DNA of 64,000 nucleotides from Citrobacter portucalensis (GTDB lineage: Bacteria; Pseudomonadota; Gammaproteobacteria; Enterobacterales; Enterobacteriaceae). The DNA is taken from assembly GCF_002042885.1 (NCBI RefSeq), contig NZ_MVFY01000005.1, positions 248,001 to 312,000 on the forward strand. The letters are read 5' to 3'. Below are positions 9,055-21,487 of the stretch, piece after piece. The notes below the pieces were generated by a model, which was not told the origin of the DNA, ran no database searches, and saw only the letters and a program-made list of their open reading frames with translations. The position numbers were made by a program, and so were the translations under genes. The stretch's first letter is position 1; each line of letters begins with the position of its first letter.

Positions 9055-10896
9055 TCAACGCAGTACCATCAACAGTGCCAGCACAACGACGGCGCCGATG
9101 CTCATTGATGCAACATACCAGCGCAGATAACCGTTCTCGCTCAACAGCAGGCCTTTACCTGCAAAGCGGGAAAGGATCGCCGGGATGTTCATCATTGAGT
9201 TGAGCGGATCGCGTTTCAGCAACCAGGCAACACCCAGGAACGGCTTGACGAACACTTTGTCGTACAGCCAGTCGAAGCCCCAGGCGTTATACCACCAGGT
9301 ACCCAGCAGGCGGCCCGGCGCACTGTTCGCAATCGACGTCACCAGCGTGCGTTTACCCAGCCACAGCCATGCTGCGATCAGGATGCCCGCAATCGCTACG
9401 ATACCGGAGGTAATTTCCAGCGTCATAACGCGACCATGCTCAAGCTCGGTCGTCGCAGGCAGTACACCCTGCAGCGGCGGCACAATCAGCGCGCCAACGA
9501 AGGTGGACAGGATCATCAGCACAATCAGCGGCAGATGATGGGTAATCCCCTTCCCTGCGTGGGCATGAATTTGTTCTTTACCGTGGAACACGATGAAAAT
9601 CATACGGAAGGTGTACAGAGAGGTCATGAATGCACCGACCAGACCTGCAACCATCAGATTAATATGACCATTCGCCATTGCACCGGCCAGAATCTCATCC
9701 TTACTGAAGAAGCCAGCGGTAATCAGCGGCAGAGCCGACAGCGCCGCGCCACCGATCAGGAAGCAGAGATACACCAGCGGAATTGACTTACGCAGACCGC
9801 CCATCTTGAAGATGTTCTGTTCGTGGTGGCAAGCCAGGATAACCGAGCCGGATGCCAGGAACAGCAGCGCTTTAAAGAAGGCGTGCGTCATCAGATGGAA
9901 AATCGCCGCATCCCACGCCTGTACGCCAAGAGCCAGGAACATATAACCAATCTGGCTCATGGTAGAGTACGCAAGAACGCGTTTGATGTCGGTCTGTACC
10001 AGCGCAGCAAAACCCGCCAGCACCAGCGTGATCGCACCGATAATCCCCACCAGGTGCAGGATTTCAGGCGTCATCAGGAACAGGCCGTGCGTACGTGCTA
10101 TCAGGTAGACACCAGCGGTAACCATCGTCGCGGCGTGGATCAACGCGGAGACAGGCGTCGGACCGGCCATCGCATCAGCAAGCCAGGTCTGCAACGGCAG
10201 CTGTGCAGATTTACCGACCGCACCGCCCAGCAGCATCAGGGTTGCCCACATCAGCATGTTGTTACCGTCTGCAAAGTGCGCAGGCGCCAGTTCCACCATT
10301 TCGCGGAAGTTCAGCGTGCCCAGCTCGTTGTAGAGGATGAACAGCGCGAACGCCAGGAATACGTCACCAACGCGGGTTACCACGAAGGCTTTCATTGCCG
10401 CAGCGCCATTCTTCGGATCGGTGTAGTAGAAACCAATCAGCAGATAGGAGCACAGGCCCACGCCTTCCCAGCCGAGGTACATCAGCAGCAGGTTATCCGC
10501 CAGCACCAGAACCACCATGCTGGCGATAAACAGGTTGGTGTAGGCGAAGAAACGAGAATAGCCCTCTTCTCCGCGCATATACCAGGAGGCGAACATGTGG
10601 ATCAGGAAACCAACGCCGGTCACCACGGAGAGCATGGTCAGCGACAGGCCGTCCAGCACCAGGTTAAAACCGATGTTGAAGTCGCCGACTGACATCCACG
10701 TCCACAGCGGCTGGCTGTAAGCCTGCTGGCCATTGGCAAAGAAATCAACGCCAACAAACGCAGTCACCAGCGCAGCCAGACCGATCGACCCGACACCCAC
10801 GGTAGCGGACAGATTTTCTGACCAACGACCACGAGAAAACGCCAGTAATACAAAGCCAATAAATGGCAGAATAATGGTTAAGGCAAGCATGTTCAT
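9055..10896 (-). CDS. nuoL: NuoL, complex I membrane subunit L
   Basis: NuoL is the distal proton-pumping subunit of complex I. The 613 residues include an N-terminal Proton_antipo_N domain and a central antiporter domain. Motifs include [21 protein letters not shown], with the channel glutamate, and [27 protein letters not shown] split across adjacent helices. A long C-terminal amphipathic helix region ends in a final membrane anchor (about 590-610). Its first bases overlap the end of nuoK by 4 (ATGA), which indicates translational coupling. Confidence 0.97.
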
Positions 10897-11195
10897 CCAC
10901 GCATCTCACTTACTGAATCGATGTTCAGGTTCTGGCGACGGCGATGAAGTTGCAGCAACAGCGCAAGCCCAATGCTCGCTTCGGCAGCCGCAAGGCTGAT
11001 GGCGAGAATATACATCACCTGACCATCGGTCTGGCCCCAGTAGCTTCCGGCGACCACAAAGGCCAACGCGGAGGCGTTAATCATGATTTCCAGCCCGATC
11101 AGCATAAACAGCAGATTGCGGCGAATAACCAGACCTGTTAAGCCCAGCACGAATAAGATCGCAGCGAGGATCAGTCCATGTTGTAAGGGGATCAT
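10893..11195 (-). CDS. nuoK: NuoK, complex I membrane subunit K
   Basis: NuoK is a 100-residue ND4L-type subunit with three membrane helices (about 3-23, 29-50, 60-85). The buried glutamates in [11 protein letters not shown] and [11 protein letters not shown] belong to the central hydrophilic axis that carries protons. It overlaps nuoJ upstream and nuoL downstream by 4 bases each, so its translation is coupled to both. Confidence 0.97.
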
Positions 11196-11746
11196 GCGTG
11201 CTCCTCCGTTTTTCTTTTCGCGCGGTCATCGGTGCGATTGCTCAGCACTTCACCAGAACGCTCTTCGCGCCCTACGTGGAAGGCCACAACCAGACCCGCC
11301 AGCAGCAGCATCGAAGCCAGTTCAACCGCCAGTACATACGGTCCGAACAGGGAAATACCGACTGCTTTCGCGCTAATTGGCGTGCCGTCGATGCCCTGAT
11401 CGTTAACGCCCAGAATGGCGTAAACAATAACCACCAGCATAATGGCCGACAGAATCGCCGGACCAATCCACACCTGCGGTTTCAGCCACTGACGTTCCTG
11501 TTCAATTTCAGAACCACCAAGGTTGAGCATCATCACCACGAACACGAACAGCACCATGATGGCGCCCGCGTAGACGATAATTTCCAGCGCACCGGCGAAG
11601 TAAGCGCCTAACGAGAAGAACACCCCAGAAATCGCCAGCAGCGAAATAATCAGGTACAGCAACGCGTGTACCGGATTGGTGTGGGTGATCACCCGCAAGG
11701 TTGCGAGAATGGCTATCAGGCCACAGATATAAAAAGCGAACTCCAT
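11192..11746 (-). CDS. nuoJ: NuoJ, complex I membrane subunit J
   Basis: NuoJ is the ND6-type subunit: 184 residues, five hydrophobic helices and a polar C-terminal tail. The helix [23 protein letters not shown], read in two parts, carries the pi-bulge region that switches conformation between ubiquinone chemistry and proton pumping. It starts 11 bases after nuoI and overlaps nuoK by 4 bases. Confidence 0.97.
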
Positions 11747-11757
11747 TGCCCCTCTCC

Positions 11758-12300
11758 TTACGGTAACAGGCTCTTGACGTCGATAGGCTTAGCTTCGTTC
11801 TCTGCTTCGCCCTTATCTTTGCCGTCGATTGCCATACCTGCCATCCGGTAGAAGTTATATTCCGGGTATTTGCCCGGACCGGAGATCAGCAGATCCTCTT
11901 TCTCGTAAACCAGGTCCTGGCGCTTGTACTCACCCAGCTCGAAATCTGGAGTCAGCTGAATAGCCGTAGTCGGACAGGCTTCTTCGCACAGGCCGCAGAA
12001 AATGCAGCGTGAGAAGTTAATGCGGAAAAACTCCGGATACCAGCGGCCATCTTTGGTCTCTGCTTTTTGCAGAGAAATACAGCCTACCGGACACGCTACC
12101 GCACACAGGTTACAGGCAACGCAGCGCTCTTCACCGTCTGGATCACGAGTCAGAACGATACGACCACGAAAACGGGGCGGTAGATAGACCGGCTCTTCCG
12201 GATACATCTGCGTTTCGCGTTTCGCGAACGCATGCAGGCCGATCATCCAGATACTGCGTACCTGGGTGCCGAAACCTACGAACAATTCTTTTAAGGTCAT
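11758..12300 (-). CDS. nuoI: NuoI, complex I 8Fe-ferredoxin subunit
   Basis: NuoI carries iron-sulfur clusters N6a and N6b, which pass electrons towards the quinone-proximal cluster N2 in NuoB. The 180-residue protein has two [4Fe-4S] motifs of the CxxCxxCxxxCP type, [12 protein letters not shown] and [12 protein letters not shown]. An N-terminal amphipathic helix lies along the membrane. It falls between nuoH and nuoJ, at the usual boundary between peripheral-arm and membrane-arm genes. Confidence 0.97.
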   Translation of the reverse strand: MTLKELFVGFGTQVRSIWMIGLHAFAKRETQMYPEEPVYLPPRFRGRIVLTRDPDGEERCVACNLCAVACPVGCISLQKAETKDGRWYPEFFRINFSRCIFCGLCEEACPTTAIQLTPDFELGEYKRQDLVYEKEDLLISGPGKYPEYNFYRMAGMAIDGKDKGEAENEAKPIDVKSLLP

Positions 12301-12314
12301 GGTCTTTGTGTCCC

Positions 12315-13292
12315 TTATTGCGCCTGCCAGAGAATGACAGCCGCCGTTACCAGCAAGTTGACGAGCGTCAGCGGCAGACAGACTTTCCAGCCGAAGGACA
12401 TTACCTGGTCATAACGAGGACGCGGTAACGACGCACGAATCAAAATGAACATCATCATGAAGAACGCGGTTTTCAGCGCGAACCAGACGAATGGCGGTAA
12501 GAACGGGCCATGCCAGCCACCGAAGAACAGGGTAACCATCAGTGCAGAAATGGTGACGATACCGATGTATTCACCCACGAAGAACAAACCGAATTTCATA
12601 CCGGAATATTCAATGTGGTAACCGTCGGCCAGTTCCTGCTCGGCTTCTGGCTGGTCAAACGGGTGACGGTGGCACACCGCCACGCCCGCGATGGCAAAGG
12701 TGACAAAACCAAAGAACTGCGGAATAACGTTCCAGATATCAGCCTGGTTATTGACGATGTCGGTCATGTTAAATGAACCGGCCTGCGCCACCACGCCCAT
12801 CAGGGAAAGCCCGAGGAACACTTCGTAACTCAGCGTCTGCGCAGACGCACGCATCGCACCGAGCAGGGAGTATTTGTTGTTACTGGACCAGCCGGCGAAC
12901 AGCACCGCGTATACCGCGAGGCCCGCCATCATCAGGAAGAACAGGATCCCGATGTTCAGATCAGCAACCACCCAGTTCGGACTCACCGGCACGATGGCGA
13001 AAGCCAGCAGTAGCGAGGTAAAGGCGATCATCGGTGCCAGGGTAAAGATGACGCGATCCGAGAATTTCGGGATCCAGTCTTCTTTAAAGAACATCTTGAT
13101 CATGTCCGCAACCAGCTGGAGCGAACCGCCCCAGCCAACACGGTTCGGTCCGTAACGGTTCTGGAACAGACCCAGCAGACGACGTTCGCCAAAGCTCATG
13201 AATGCCCCGCAGGTGACCACCACCAGCAGGATCACGACCGCTTTGAGAATGCTCAGCACGATCTCAATCAGATCGGGTGTAATCCAACTCAT
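12315..13292 (-). CDS. nuoH: NuoH, complex I membrane subunit H (quinone site)
   Basis: NuoH is the ND1-type subunit that forms much of the ubiquinone chamber and connects the two arms of complex I. It has 325 residues and eight hydrophobic helices. Conserved loops include [20 protein letters not shown] near the N-terminus and [20 protein letters not shown], the acidic loop next to the quinone site. It overlaps the end of nuoG by 4 bases. Confidence 0.97.
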   Translation of the reverse strand: MSWITPDLIEIVLSILKAVVILLVVVTCGAFMSFGERRLLGLFQNRYGPNRVGWGGSLQLVADMIKMFFKEDWIPKFSDRVIFTLAPMIAFTSLLLAFAIVPVSPNWVVADLNIGILFFLMMAGLAVYAVLFAGWSSNNKYSLLGAMRASAQTLSYEVFLGLSLMGVVAQAGSFNMTDIVNNQADIWNVIPQFFGFVTFAIAGVAVCHRHPFDQPEAEQELADGYHIEYSGMKFGLFFVGEYIGIVTISALMVTLFFGGWHGPFLPPFVWFALKTAFFMMMFILIRASLPRPRYDQVMSFGWKVCLPLTLVNLLVTAAVILWQAQ

Positions 13293-16015
13293 TGTTGTGC
13301 CTCCTGCAGATCCTCAAGACGCGCACCTGCCAGAACCGGCGCGATGCCAGGCATACCCATCGGCAAACCAACCTGCCCTGCCGTTAATCCTTCAGCGATT
13401 TCAACCGGCAGCGTAACCGTGTTGCCATCGTAGCTGAAAGAAACGCGCGTACCGGCATTAACACCCAACTTCGCGGCATCAGCCGGGTTGAGTTTGATGT
13501 ACGGCTGCGGCATACGGGTCTGGAAGACCGGCGCACGCTGGGACATTTCGTCGCTGCCGAACAGATGGTAGTACGGCGCGATACGCCACTGACCATCCTG
13601 AGCCTGGAAGCTCGCCGGAACGGTAGTGAAGTAATCCATACCATCTGCAGAAGCTTCGATCAGACGCACGCCCGGATCGCCATGACGCAGTTTACCGCCC
13701 ACTTCATCCTGGAACTTGTTCCACGCCTGTGGGGAGTTCCAGCCCGGAGCCCAGGCAAACGGAATTTGTGAACGCGGCGCAGACGGTTGGTTGTTACCTT
13801 CCATAGAGAAGGCGAACATTGTGTCTTTGTCCTGCGGCTGGCGCGGTTCGTGTACGCTGATGTTGGCGCGCATTGCGGTACGACCGCTGTAGCGGTGCGG
13901 TTCACGAGCCAATTTCTGTCCACGGATACGGAAGCTTGCGTCCGGAGCGGCATCTTTGATACCCGCCAGTTGCGGCAGCTTCTCAATGACCGCGTCGATA
14001 ACGTGGTCGAGCTGCGTCCAATCCACTTCGCGGCTCTGCACGGTGCTGTGCAGCGAGTGCAGCCAGCGCCAGCTTTCCAGCATCACGGTGTTACTGTCGT
14101 AGTAGGACGGGTCGTAGACCTGGAAGAAACGCTGAGCGCGGCCTTCGTTGTTAATCACCGTACCATCGCTTTCGGCGAAACTTGCGGCGGAAAGCACCAG
14201 ATGAGCGTTTTCCATAATTGCCGTACGCTGATGGTCAATGACCAGTACCAGCGGTGCTTTCGCCAGCGCTGCGTTCACACGCGTTGCTGAAGCATGGCGA
14301 TGCAGGTCATTCTCCAGCACCACAACGGCGTCAGCACGACCTGTTTCCAGCTCGGTCAGCGCATCGTCAAGGGAACCACCGCCAATCATACCCAGGCCCA
14401 TGCTGTTAACAGAGCGAGCAATCATGGTGATGCCGACGTCTGCGCCACGGCCTTTCAGCGCCTTCGCCACGTTGGCAGCCGCCTGAATCACTTCGGCGCT
14501 ACCGGCGTTGGTGCCGGAAATAATCAGTGGTTTCTTCGCCCCGGCCAGTGCCTGAACGATAACGTCAATTTTGTTTTGCAGGTCACGGTCGATACCGTCA
14601 ACCGCCGGAGCGTTGTTATCCAGCGCATGAGCGATAGCGAAACCTAAACGCGCCTGATCTTCAACCGGTGCACGATAGGTCCATGCGGCGATGTCATCCA
14701 GACGGGTGTTATCGACGTTGGTAACGAACAGCGGGTGCTTAGCACGCTGGCCGATGTTAAGGATTGCTGCGATCTGCCAGTCAGCCACTTTCTGTGCCGC
14801 CGCCATTTCACGCGCTTTACCTTTCACCGCCTGACGCACTGCCAGCGCAACGCGTGCGCCGGTCTGGGTGACATCTTCGCCCAGCACCAGAACCGCATCA
14901 TAAGATTCGATTTCGCGCAGTGCCGGAGTATGAATCCCGCCGTCACGCAGCACGCTCAGTGCCAGTTGCAGACGTTCCTGCTCGCCCTGGGCGATACCGG
15001 TATAGAAGTTATCCGCACCCACCAGTTCACGCAGCGCGAAGTTACTTTCAACGCTGGCGCGCGGGGAGCCGATACCAATTACTTTCTTCGACTGACGCAG
15101 AATATCTGCCGCGCCCTGCATCGCCTGCTCGGCGTTGAGCGTGATCAGGTCATCGCCACGACGCTGTACTGGCTGACGCGGACGGTCTTTCAGGTTCACG
15201 TAACCATAGCCAAAACGACCACGGTCGCAGAGGAAGTAGTGGTTAACGGTACCGTTATAACGGTTTTCGATACGACGCAGTTCACCGTAGCGTTCGCCCG
15301 GGCTGGTGTTACAGCCGATGGAACACTGCTGGCAGATGCTCGGCGCAAACTGCATGTCCCATTTACGGTTATAACGCTCGGAGTGCGTTTTATCAGTGAA
15401 GACGCCGGTCGGGCAAATTTCTACCAGGTTACCAGAGAACTCGCTTTCGAGCGTACCGTCTTCCGGGCGACCGAAGTAGACGTTGTCATGTGCGCCATAG
15501 ACGCCCAGATCCGCGCCATCGGCGTAATCTTTGTAGTAACGTACGCAGCGATAGCAGGCGATGCAGCGGTTCATTTCGTGAGAGATGAACGGCCCCAGGT
15601 CCTGGTTACGGTGAGTACGCTTCGTGAAGCGGTAGCGACGGAAGCTGTGACCGGTCATGACGGTCATATCCTGCAGGTGGCAGTTGCCGCCCTCTTCACA
15701 GACCGGACAGTCGTGCGGGTGGTTAGTCATCAACCACTCCACGACGCTTTCGCGGAACTGTTTCGCTTCTTCATCATCAATAGAAATAAAGGTGCCTTCG
15801 GTGGCCGGTGTCATACAAGACATCACCAGGCGACCACGCGTGTCTTCCGCGTTTTGATATTGCTTCACCGCACACTGGCGGCAAGCACCGACGCTTCCCA
15901 GCGCCGGGTGCCAGCAAAAGTACGGAATATCAAGGCCGAGAGACAGACAAGCTTCCAGCAGGTTGTCCGCTCCGTTGACCTCATATTCTTTGCCGTCTAC
16001 ATGAATCGTAGCCAT
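13289..16015 (-). CDS. nuoG: NuoG, complex I iron-sulfur subunit G
   Basis: NuoG is the large peripheral-arm subunit holding a [2Fe-2S] and several [4Fe-4S] clusters. The N-terminal ferredoxin-like part has [25 protein letters not shown] and [14 protein letters not shown] molybdopterin-oxidoreductase-like domain with its own cluster motif, CQQCSIGC, fills the rest. I start at 16015 ([11 protein letters not shown], 908 residues, the E. coli length). The ATG 9 bases upstream sits one base from the GGAAG ribosome site, too close to be used. nuoF ends about 80 bases upstream. Confidence 0.96.
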   Translation of the reverse strand: MATIHVDGKEYEVNGADNLLEACLSLGLDIPYFCWHPALGSVGACRQCAVKQYQNAEDTRGRLVMSCMTPATEGTFISIDDEEAKQFRESVVEWLMTNHPHDCPVCEEGGNCHLQDMTVMTGHSFRRYRFTKRTHRNQDLGPFISHEMNRCIACYRCVRYYKDYADGADLGVYGAHDNVYFGRPEDGTLESEFSGNLVEICPTGVFTDKTHSERYNRKWDMQFAPSICQQCSIGCNTSPGERYGELRRIENRYNGTVNHYFLCDRGRFGYGYVNLKDRPRQPVQRRGDDLITLNAEQAMQGAADILRQSKKVIGIGSPRASVESNFALRELVGADNFYTGIAQGEQERLQLALSVLRDGGIHTPALREIESYDAVLVLGEDVTQTGARVALAVRQAVKGKAREMAAAQKVADWQIAAILNIGQRAKHPLFVTNVDNTRLDDIAAWTYRAPVEDQARLGFAIAHALDNNAPAVDGIDRDLQNKIDVIVQALAGAKKPLIISGTNAGSAEVIQAAANVAKALKGRGADVGITMIARSVNSMGLGMIGGGSLDDALTELETGRADAVVVLENDLHRHASATRVNAALAKAPLVLVIDHQRTAIMENAHLVLSAASFAESDGTVINNEGRAQRFFQVYDPSYYDSNTVMLESWRWLHSLHSTVQSREVDWTQLDHVIDAVIEKLPQLAGIKDAAPDASFRIRGQKLAREPHRYSGRTAMRANISVHEPRQPQDKDTMFAFSMEGNNQPSAPRSQIPFAWAPGWNSPQAWNKFQDEVGGKLRHGDPGVRLIEASADGMDYFTTVPASFQAQDGQWRIAPYYHLFGSDEMSQRAPVFQTRMPQPYIKLNPADAAKLGVNAGTRVSFSYDGNTVTLPVEIAEGLTAGQVGLPMGMPGIAPVLAGARLEDLQEAQQ

Positions 16016-16095
16016 AGTCAGCATGCTTCCAGTTGGCTCGGTCGTAACCGAGCGTTAATCGAATTTCTTATCGCGACACAGGGCTAACCCTGTAA

Positions 16096-17433
16096 TCACC
16101 AGCGCTCTTTCAGCAGGTTCGGCTGAATACCACCAATCTGATGGGTATTGCTGAAGGACTGCTTGATGCCAGCTTCGAATTCTTCGCGGAAATATTTAAT
16201 GGCGCTCTGCAGCGGTTCCACTGCGCCCGGTGCGTGTGCACAGAAGGTTTTACCCGGGCCGAGGAAACGACACAATTGCTCAAGTGTCTCGATATCCCCT
16301 GGCTGGCCTTCGCCACGCTCCAGCGCGCGCAGAATTTTCACACTCCACGGCAGACCGTCACGGCACGGCGTACACCAGCCGCAGGACTCGCGGGCAAAGA
16401 ACTCTTCGAGGTTACGCACCAGAGGAACCATGCCAATCTCGTGATCGACAGCCATGGCCAGCGCGGTGCCCAGACGGCTACCTGCTTTACCAATGCTTTC
16501 GAATTCCATCGGCAGATCGAGGTGTGCTTCGGTCAGGAAGTCAGTCCCTGCGCCGCCTGGCTGCCAGGCTTTGAACTTCAGTCCATCGCGCATGCCGCCC
16601 GCGTAATCTTCGAGGATCTCACGCGCGGTAGTACCGAAAGGCAGTTCCCACAAGCCAGGATTCTTCACGCGACCAGAGAAGCCCATCAGCTTGGTGCCCG
16701 CGTCTTTGCTCTTCGAAATGTTCTGGTACCACTCCACGCCGTTCGCGAGGATAGCCGGTACGTTACACAGGGTTTCGACGTTGTTTACGCAGGTCGGTTT
16801 GCCCCATGCGCCAGAGCTTGCCGGGAACGGCGGCTTGGAACGTGGGTTAGCACGGCGACCTTCGAGGGAGTTGATCAGCGCGGTTTCTTCACCGCAGATG
16901 TAACGCCCTGCCCCGGTGTGGACAAACAGTTCGAAGTCGAAACCGGTGCCCATGATGTTTTTGCCAAGCAGACCGGCTTCGGTCGCTTCGGCGATCGCGC
17001 GACGCAGATGCACGGCTGCTTCGATATATTCACCGCGCAGGAAGATGTAACCACGGTACGCTTTCAGCGCAAACGCGGAAATCAGCATACCTTCCACCAG
17101 CAGGTGCGGCAGCTGTTCCATCAGCAGACGGTCTTTATAGGTGCCCGGCTCCATTTCATCGGCGTTACACAGCAGGTAACGGATGTTCATGGATTCGTCT
17201 TTCGGCATCAGGCTCCACTTCAGACCGGTGGAAAAGCCCGCACCGCCGCGCCCTTTCAGGCCAGCGTCTTTTACCTGATTAACGATTTCGTCCGGTGACA
17301 ACCCGGTCAGGGCCTTATGCGCACCTTCGTAGCCGTTCTTGCTACGGTATTCGTCCAGCCAGACCGGCTGTTTGTCATCACGCAGACGCCAGGTCAGCGG
17401 ATGGGTTTCGGGAGTACGGATAATGTCTTTCAT
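16096..17433 (-). CDS. nuoF: NuoF, complex I NADH/FMN-binding subunit
   Basis: NuoF takes electrons from NADH onto FMN and cluster N3. The 445 residues contain the glycine-rich NADH site [16 protein letters not shown], the FMN-associated [19 protein letters not shown], and the [4Fe-4S] motif [12 protein letters not shown] with its distant fourth cysteine. It overlaps nuoE by 4 bases (ATGA). With NuoE and NuoG it forms the NADH dehydrogenase module. Confidence 0.97.
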   Translation of the reverse strand: MKDIIRTPETHPLTWRLRDDKQPVWLDEYRSKNGYEGAHKALTGLSPDEIVNQVKDAGLKGRGGAGFSTGLKWSLMPKDESMNIRYLLCNADEMEPGTYKDRLLMEQLPHLLVEGMLISAFALKAYRGYIFLRGEYIEAAVHLRRAIAEATEAGLLGKNIMGTGFDFELFVHTGAGRYICGEETALINSLEGRRANPRSKPPFPASSGAWGKPTCVNNVETLCNVPAILANGVEWYQNISKSKDAGTKLMGFSGRVKNPGLWELPFGTTAREILEDYAGGMRDGLKFKAWQPGGAGTDFLTEAHLDLPMEFESIGKAGSRLGTALAMAVDHEIGMVPLVRNLEEFFARESCGWCTPCRDGLPWSVKILRALERGEGQPGDIETLEQLCRFLGPGKTFCAHAPGAVEPLQSAIKYFREEFEAGIKQSFSNTHQIGGIQPNLLKERW

Positions 17434-17930
17434 TTATACCGCTCCAGTAGTTCGGGAATGCCTTCCGGGGTCAGGTGAGCATGAGTATCTTCATCGATCA
17501 TCATGTTTGGCCCTTTATCGCAGTTCCCCAGGCAACAGGTCGGCAGCAGCGTAAAGCGACCATCAAAGGTCGTCTGCCCCGGCTTGATGTTGAGTTTTTT
17601 CTCAAGCGCGGCCTGGATCCCCTGGTAGCCGTTGATATGGCACACCACGCTGTCGCAATAGCGGATCACGTGGCGACCTACCGGCTGGCGGAAGATCTGG
17701 CTATAAAACGTAGCAACACCTTCTACGTCGCTTGCCGGAATACCCAGCACATCAGCGATCGCATAGATCGCCCCATCCGGCACCCAGCCACGCTGTTTCT
17801 GAACGATTTTCAGCGCTTCAATGGACGCCGCACGCGGGTCTTCGTAGTGGTGCTTCTCGTGCTCAATCGCTTCACGCTCAGCCGCACTCAGCTCAAAAGC
17901 CTCGGTTTGTGGTTGTTGATTCTCGTGCAT
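17430..17930 (-). CDS. nuoE: NuoE, complex I 24-kDa [2Fe-2S] subunit
   Basis: NuoE is a thioredoxin-like subunit with cluster N1a. The 166 residues carry the four cysteines in two pairs: [13 protein letters not shown], and [16 protein letters not shown] nearer the C-terminus. The helical N-terminal part (residues 20-80) is typical of the family. It ends inside the nuoF start codon and begins 2 bases from the nuoC stop. Confidence 0.97.
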   Translation of the reverse strand: MHENQQPQTEAFELSAAEREAIEHEKHHYEDPRAASIEALKIVQKQRGWVPDGAIYAIADVLGIPASDVEGVATFYSQIFRQPVGRHVIRYCDSVVCHINGYQGIQAALEKKLNIKPGQTTFDGRFTLLPTCCLGNCDKGPNMMIDEDTHAHLTPEGIPELLERYK

Positions 17931-17932
17931 AA

Positions 17933-19735
17933 TTAGCGGTCCACATCTGACATAACAAAATCGATACTACCCAGATGGACGATTAAGTCGGACACCAGGC
18001 TGCCACGTACCGCTACCGGGATCTGCTGCAGGTGCGCATAGCTCGGGGTACGGATACGGGTACGGTAACTCATGGTGCTGCCATCGCTGGTCAGGTAGTA
18101 ACTGTTGATACCCTTGGTCGCTTCCACCATCTGGAAGGACTCGTTTGCCGGCATAACCGGACCCCACGAAACCTGCAGGAAGTGGGTGATAAGGGTTTCG
18201 ATATGTTGCAGCGTGCGCTCTTTCGGCGGCGGCGTCGTCAGCGGGTGATCCGCTTTGAACGGGCCTTCCGGCATATTATTGAGGCACTGCTCAAGGATGC
18301 GCAGACTCTGGCGCAGCTCTTCAACTTTCAGCATCACGCGGGTATAGCAGTCAGAAACGCCGCCGCCAACCGGGACTTCAAAGTCAAAGTTTTCGTAGCC
18401 AGAGTACGGACGCGCTTTACGCACGTCGAAATCAATACCGGTCGCGCGCAGCGCAGCACCGGTACAACCCCAGTCCAGCGCTTCTTTCTTACCGTAAGCG
18501 GCAACGCCCTGCGAACGGCCTTTCAGGATGGTGTTACGCAGTGCGGCTTTCTCGTAAGAATCCAGACGTTTTGGCATCCAGTCGAGGAAGTCACGCAGCA
18601 GCTTGTCCCAACCGCGCGGCAGATCGTGTGCCACACCGCCGATACGGAACCAGGCCGGGTGCATACGGAAACCGGTGATCGCTTCCACCACGTCATAGAT
18701 TTTCTGACGGTCGGTAAAGGCGAAGAATACCGGGGTCATCGCGCCGACGTCCTGAATGAACGTGGAGATGTACAGCAGGTGGCTGTTGATACGGAACAGT
18801 TCGGACAACATCACGCGAATCACGTTGACGCGATCCGGCGTGGTGATACCAGCCAGCTTCTCAACGGCCAGTACGTAAGGCATTTCGTTTACGCAGCCGC
18901 CGAGGTACTCAATACGGTCGGTGTACGGAATGTAGCTGTGCCAGGACTGACGTTCACCCATCTTTTCAGCGCCACGGTGGTGGTAGCCGATGTCAGGTAC
19001 GCAGTCGACGATTTCTTCGCCATCAAGCTGCAGCACAATACGGAAAGCACCGTGAGAAGACGGATGGTTAGGACCGAGGTTGAGGAACATGAAGTCCTCA
19101 TTTTCGGTGCTACGCTTCATACCCCAATCTTCTGGTTTGAAGGTCAGCGCTTCCATTTCCAGATCCTGTTTGGCTTTAGTCAGCTCAAACGGATCGAATT
19201 CGGTCGCACGCGCCGGGTAGTCTTTACGCAGCGGATGACCTTCCCAGGTATGCGGCATCAGCAGACGCGTCAGGTGCGGGTGACCTTCGATATCGATGCC
19301 AAACATTTCCCAGGTTTCACGCTCATACCAGTTGGCGTTCGGGAACAGTTTGGTGAAAGTCGGTACGCGCAGATCGTTTTCAGACAAAGCCACCTTGAGC
19401 ATGATATCGCGATTGCGTTCAATGGAGATCAGGTGATAGAAAACGGAAAAATCCGCGGCAGGTAACCCTTCGCGGTGCGTACGCAGACGTTCGTCCATGC
19501 CGTGTAAGTCAAACAGCATGACGTAAGGTTTCGGCAGTCTCTTTAAGAAATCGCCAACTTCCAGTAATTGTTCACGCTTGACCCAAACAACGGGTACCCC
19601 GGTGCGAGTCGCCTGAACGGTAAAGGCATCCGGCCCAAAACGGTTGCGCAGTTCGCCAATGACCGGGTCATCAAGGTGATCCCGTGTTTGCCATACGGCG
19701 TCTTGCGCGGTTAAGTCGGTCATATTGTTCACCAT
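17933..19735 (-). CDS. nuoC: NuoC(D), fused complex I subunits C and D
   Basis: One 600-residue protein joins the 30-kDa NuoC domain (about residues 15-185) and the 49-kDa NuoD domain (about 210-600), as in E. coli and relatives. The NuoD part has lost the hydrogenase-type nickel cysteines but keeps the quinone-site histidine region in [17 protein letters not shown] and the terminal DFVMSDVDR. This domain makes the quinone-reduction chamber with NuoB and NuoH. A long composite hairpin lies in the gap between nuoB and this gene. Confidence 0.97.
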   Translation of the reverse strand: MVNNMTDLTAQDAVWQTRDHLDDPVIGELRNRFGPDAFTVQATRTGVPVVWVKREQLLEVGDFLKRLPKPYVMLFDLHGMDERLRTHREGLPAADFSVFYHLISIERNRDIMLKVALSENDLRVPTFTKLFPNANWYERETWEMFGIDIEGHPHLTRLLMPHTWEGHPLRKDYPARATEFDPFELTKAKQDLEMEALTFKPEDWGMKRSTENEDFMFLNLGPNHPSSHGAFRIVLQLDGEEIVDCVPDIGYHHRGAEKMGERQSWHSYIPYTDRIEYLGGCVNEMPYVLAVEKLAGITTPDRVNVIRVMLSELFRINSHLLYISTFIQDVGAMTPVFFAFTDRQKIYDVVEAITGFRMHPAWFRIGGVAHDLPRGWDKLLRDFLDWMPKRLDSYEKAALRNTILKGRSQGVAAYGKKEALDWGCTGAALRATGIDFDVRKARPYSGYENFDFEVPVGGGVSDCYTRVMLKVEELRQSLRILEQCLNNMPEGPFKADHPLTTPPPKERTLQHIETLITHFLQVSWGPVMPANESFQMVEATKGINSYYLTSDGSTMSYRTRIRTPSYAHLQQIPVAVRGSLVSDLIVHLGSIDFVMSDVDR

Positions 19736-19753
19736 TGCAAATGGTCCGTGGTG

Positions 19754-19811
19754 GTCGGCAGTGCTTCGCGCTATTTATGTAGTGATAAGCGAAGGAAGTG
19801 CTGCTGCCGAC
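19754..19811. other. Composite inverted repeat between nuoB and nuoC
   Basis: Arms GTCGGCAG (19754-19761) and CTGCCGAC (19804-19811) are perfect complements. An inner pair, CTTCGC and GCGAAG, continues the structure around an AT-rich loop. It fills most of the 85-base gap, the second largest inside the operon. No T-run follows on either strand, so it is more likely an mRNA stability or processing element than a terminator. Confidence 0.55.
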
Positions 19812-19820
19812 AGGCGCAAA

Positions 19821-20483
19821 TTAAATCTCGTCTGGTGTACGAAGATTCGTTACAGCAATACGTTCGCCGCGTTTACGCTCGCGTTCTGACTGCATATTGG
19901 CGCGATAAACGCCCTGATCGCCAACCACCCAGGAGAGCGGACGGCGTTCTTTGCCAATGGAATCTTGCAGCAGCATCAGAGCCTGCATATACGCTTCTGG
20001 GCGCGGCGGACATCCCGGGATGTACACATCGACCGGAATAAATTTATCAACGCCCTGCACCACAGAATAGATGTCGTACATACCGCCGGAGTTGGCGCAT
20101 GCGCCCATGGAAATAACCCATTTCGGTTCCAGCATCTGATCGTAGAGGCGCTGAATAACTGGCGCCATTTTGGTAAAGCAGGTTCCGGCTACGACCATCA
20201 GGTCAGCCTGACGCGGCGATGCACGCAGTACTTCCGCACCAAAACGGGCCACATCGTGCACGGCGGTAAACGAGGTCACCATCTCAACGTAGCAGCAGGA
20301 AAGGCCAAAGTTATATGGCCAAATTGAGTTTTTACGGCCCCAGTTAACCATGTCATGCAGTTTGCCCATGAACACGTTTTTGTTAACTTCTTGTTCCAGG
20401 GGGTCGGTTACGATCTCCTGTTTTTGCAGGGGGTAACGGTCGTTCTCACCGTTAGGATCTATGCGGGTGAGCGTATAATCCAT
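19821..20483 (-). CDS. nuoB: NuoB, complex I subunit with cluster N2
   Basis: NuoB binds [4Fe-4S] cluster N2, the last redox centre before ubiquinone. The 220 residues show the unusual adjacent cysteines C63 and C64 in [10 protein letters not shown], with the other ligands in [10 protein letters not shown] and [10 protein letters not shown]. It follows nuoA by 15 bases. The basic, variable C-terminal tail is normal for enterobacteria. Confidence 0.97.
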   Translation of the reverse strand: MDYTLTRIDPNGENDRYPLQKQEIVTDPLEQEVNKNVFMGKLHDMVNWGRKNSIWPYNFGLSCCYVEMVTSFTAVHDVARFGAEVLRASPRQADLMVVAGTCFTKMAPVIQRLYDQMLEPKWVISMGACANSGGMYDIYSVVQGVDKFIPVDVYIPGCPPRPEAYMQALMLLQDSIGKERRPLSWVVGDQGVYRANMQSERERKRGERIAVTNLRTPDEI

Positions 20484-20498
20484 CTTAATGCCTCGCGG

Positions 20499-20942
20499 TT
20501 AGCGTTGACGATTAGCGATACTGTTCGTTTCCGGGTTCATACGCTCGCGGCGTGAACGCGCGGGCGTCCAGTCCAGCGCGCCAATACGCACCAGATAAAC
20601 CAGACCTGCCAGTAACACAAAAATAAAAATTGCAGCTTCCACAAAGCCAATCCAACCGCTTTCACGGATAGAAGTTGACCATGCGAACAGATACAGCGCT
20701 TCAACGTCGAAGATAACGAAGAACATGGCTACCAGATAAAACTTGGCAGACAGGCGCAGGCGGGCGGTGCCGACCGAGTCGATACCTGATTCAAACGGCA
20801 CGTTTTTAGATCTCGCGCGTGCGCGACCCCCTAAAAACCAGCCGCCGACGAGCATCAGGCAGCACAGGCCAATGGCAACGATAAGAAAGATAGCGAATGC
20901 CCAGTGATGAGCGATGATTTCAGTGGATGTTGACATACTCAT
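20499..20942 (-). CDS. nuoA: NuoA, complex I membrane subunit A
   Basis: NuoA is the ND3-type subunit and the first gene of the operon. The 147 residues have three membrane helices (about 15-37, 68-88, 98-120). The long first loop, containing [24 protein letters not shown] read in parts, lies near the quinone chamber. The protein starts [10 protein letters not shown]. Upstream is a 627-base intergenic region shared with lrhA, which is on the same strand. Confidence 0.97.
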   Translation of the reverse strand: MSMSTSTEIIAHHWAFAIFLIVAIGLCCLMLVGGWFLGGRARARSKNVPFESGIDSVGTARLRLSAKFYLVAMFFVIFDVEALYLFAWSTSIRESGWIGFVEAAIFIFVLLAGLVYLVRIGALDWTPARSRRERMNPETNSIANRQR

Positions 20943-21487
20943 TGCTTACTCATCAAAAGTAGCGCCAAATTCTCTGCTCTTTTCGGCAGATGAACGCCAC
21001 ATCGATTCATGGGGAGGAATAAAAAAAACCTTACAATCACTGTGAAAAATCATTTTAGACAGCTAATTGATGGGGTTTTTTACTCCTTTCTATAACCTTT
21101 TGTCAACTTTAACAAAAGTTTCCTCACATTATTTTACACTGTTCCAACTTCATTAACATAAAGTGCTCTTTAGACCCATTTCGATTGCATCATCGGTCAT
21201 TTTTAATGTTGTTGAATCGTGTCCGTAGTGAAGTAAAAAAGATAATACACGTCTATTTTGACAGGAATTCACCCAGATGCCTCCCCCTAAATGGGAGTAT
21301 TTTCTTGATCTGTGACACGCTTTTGTTAATTCACCATAAAAAACAGCAACAATTTCTCTAGTTTTTTAACATGGAAACATTTGGTAACTCAGCTGATTAT
21401 TTTTCACTCTATTGTCAGTCTGTTTTTTTACCTGCTGATTTTGTTAAGTTTTAGTATATCAATGAACAGAAAGCAGTAATATTTGCA
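20943..21487. promoter_or_regulatory. Long AT-rich nuo promoter/leader region
   Basis: No gene is visible in this region. One minus-strand promoter candidate pairs TTGACA (complement of 21101-21106) with TAAAAA (complement of 21077-21082) at 18-base spacing; this would give a leader of about 130 bases. TACTCCT at 21081-21087 fits a NarL-type heptamer. E. coli nuo is known to be controlled by ArcA, NarL, FNR and IHF over a similarly long region; exact sites here are not certain. Confidence 0.4.

Noticed and set aside
14735-16087. 450-codon plus-strand frame opposite nuoG
   Set aside because: It is a shadow of a conserved gene with full-length homology; no ribosome site.
18032-19465. 477-codon plus-strand frame opposite nuoC
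   Set aside because: It lies entirely within a conserved essential reading frame on the other strand and has no recognisable product.
21077-21106. Firm assignment of the main nuo promoter
   Set aside because: The TTGACA/TAAAAA pair has a weak -10 and 18-base spacing. I keep it only as a candidate within the broad promoter region.
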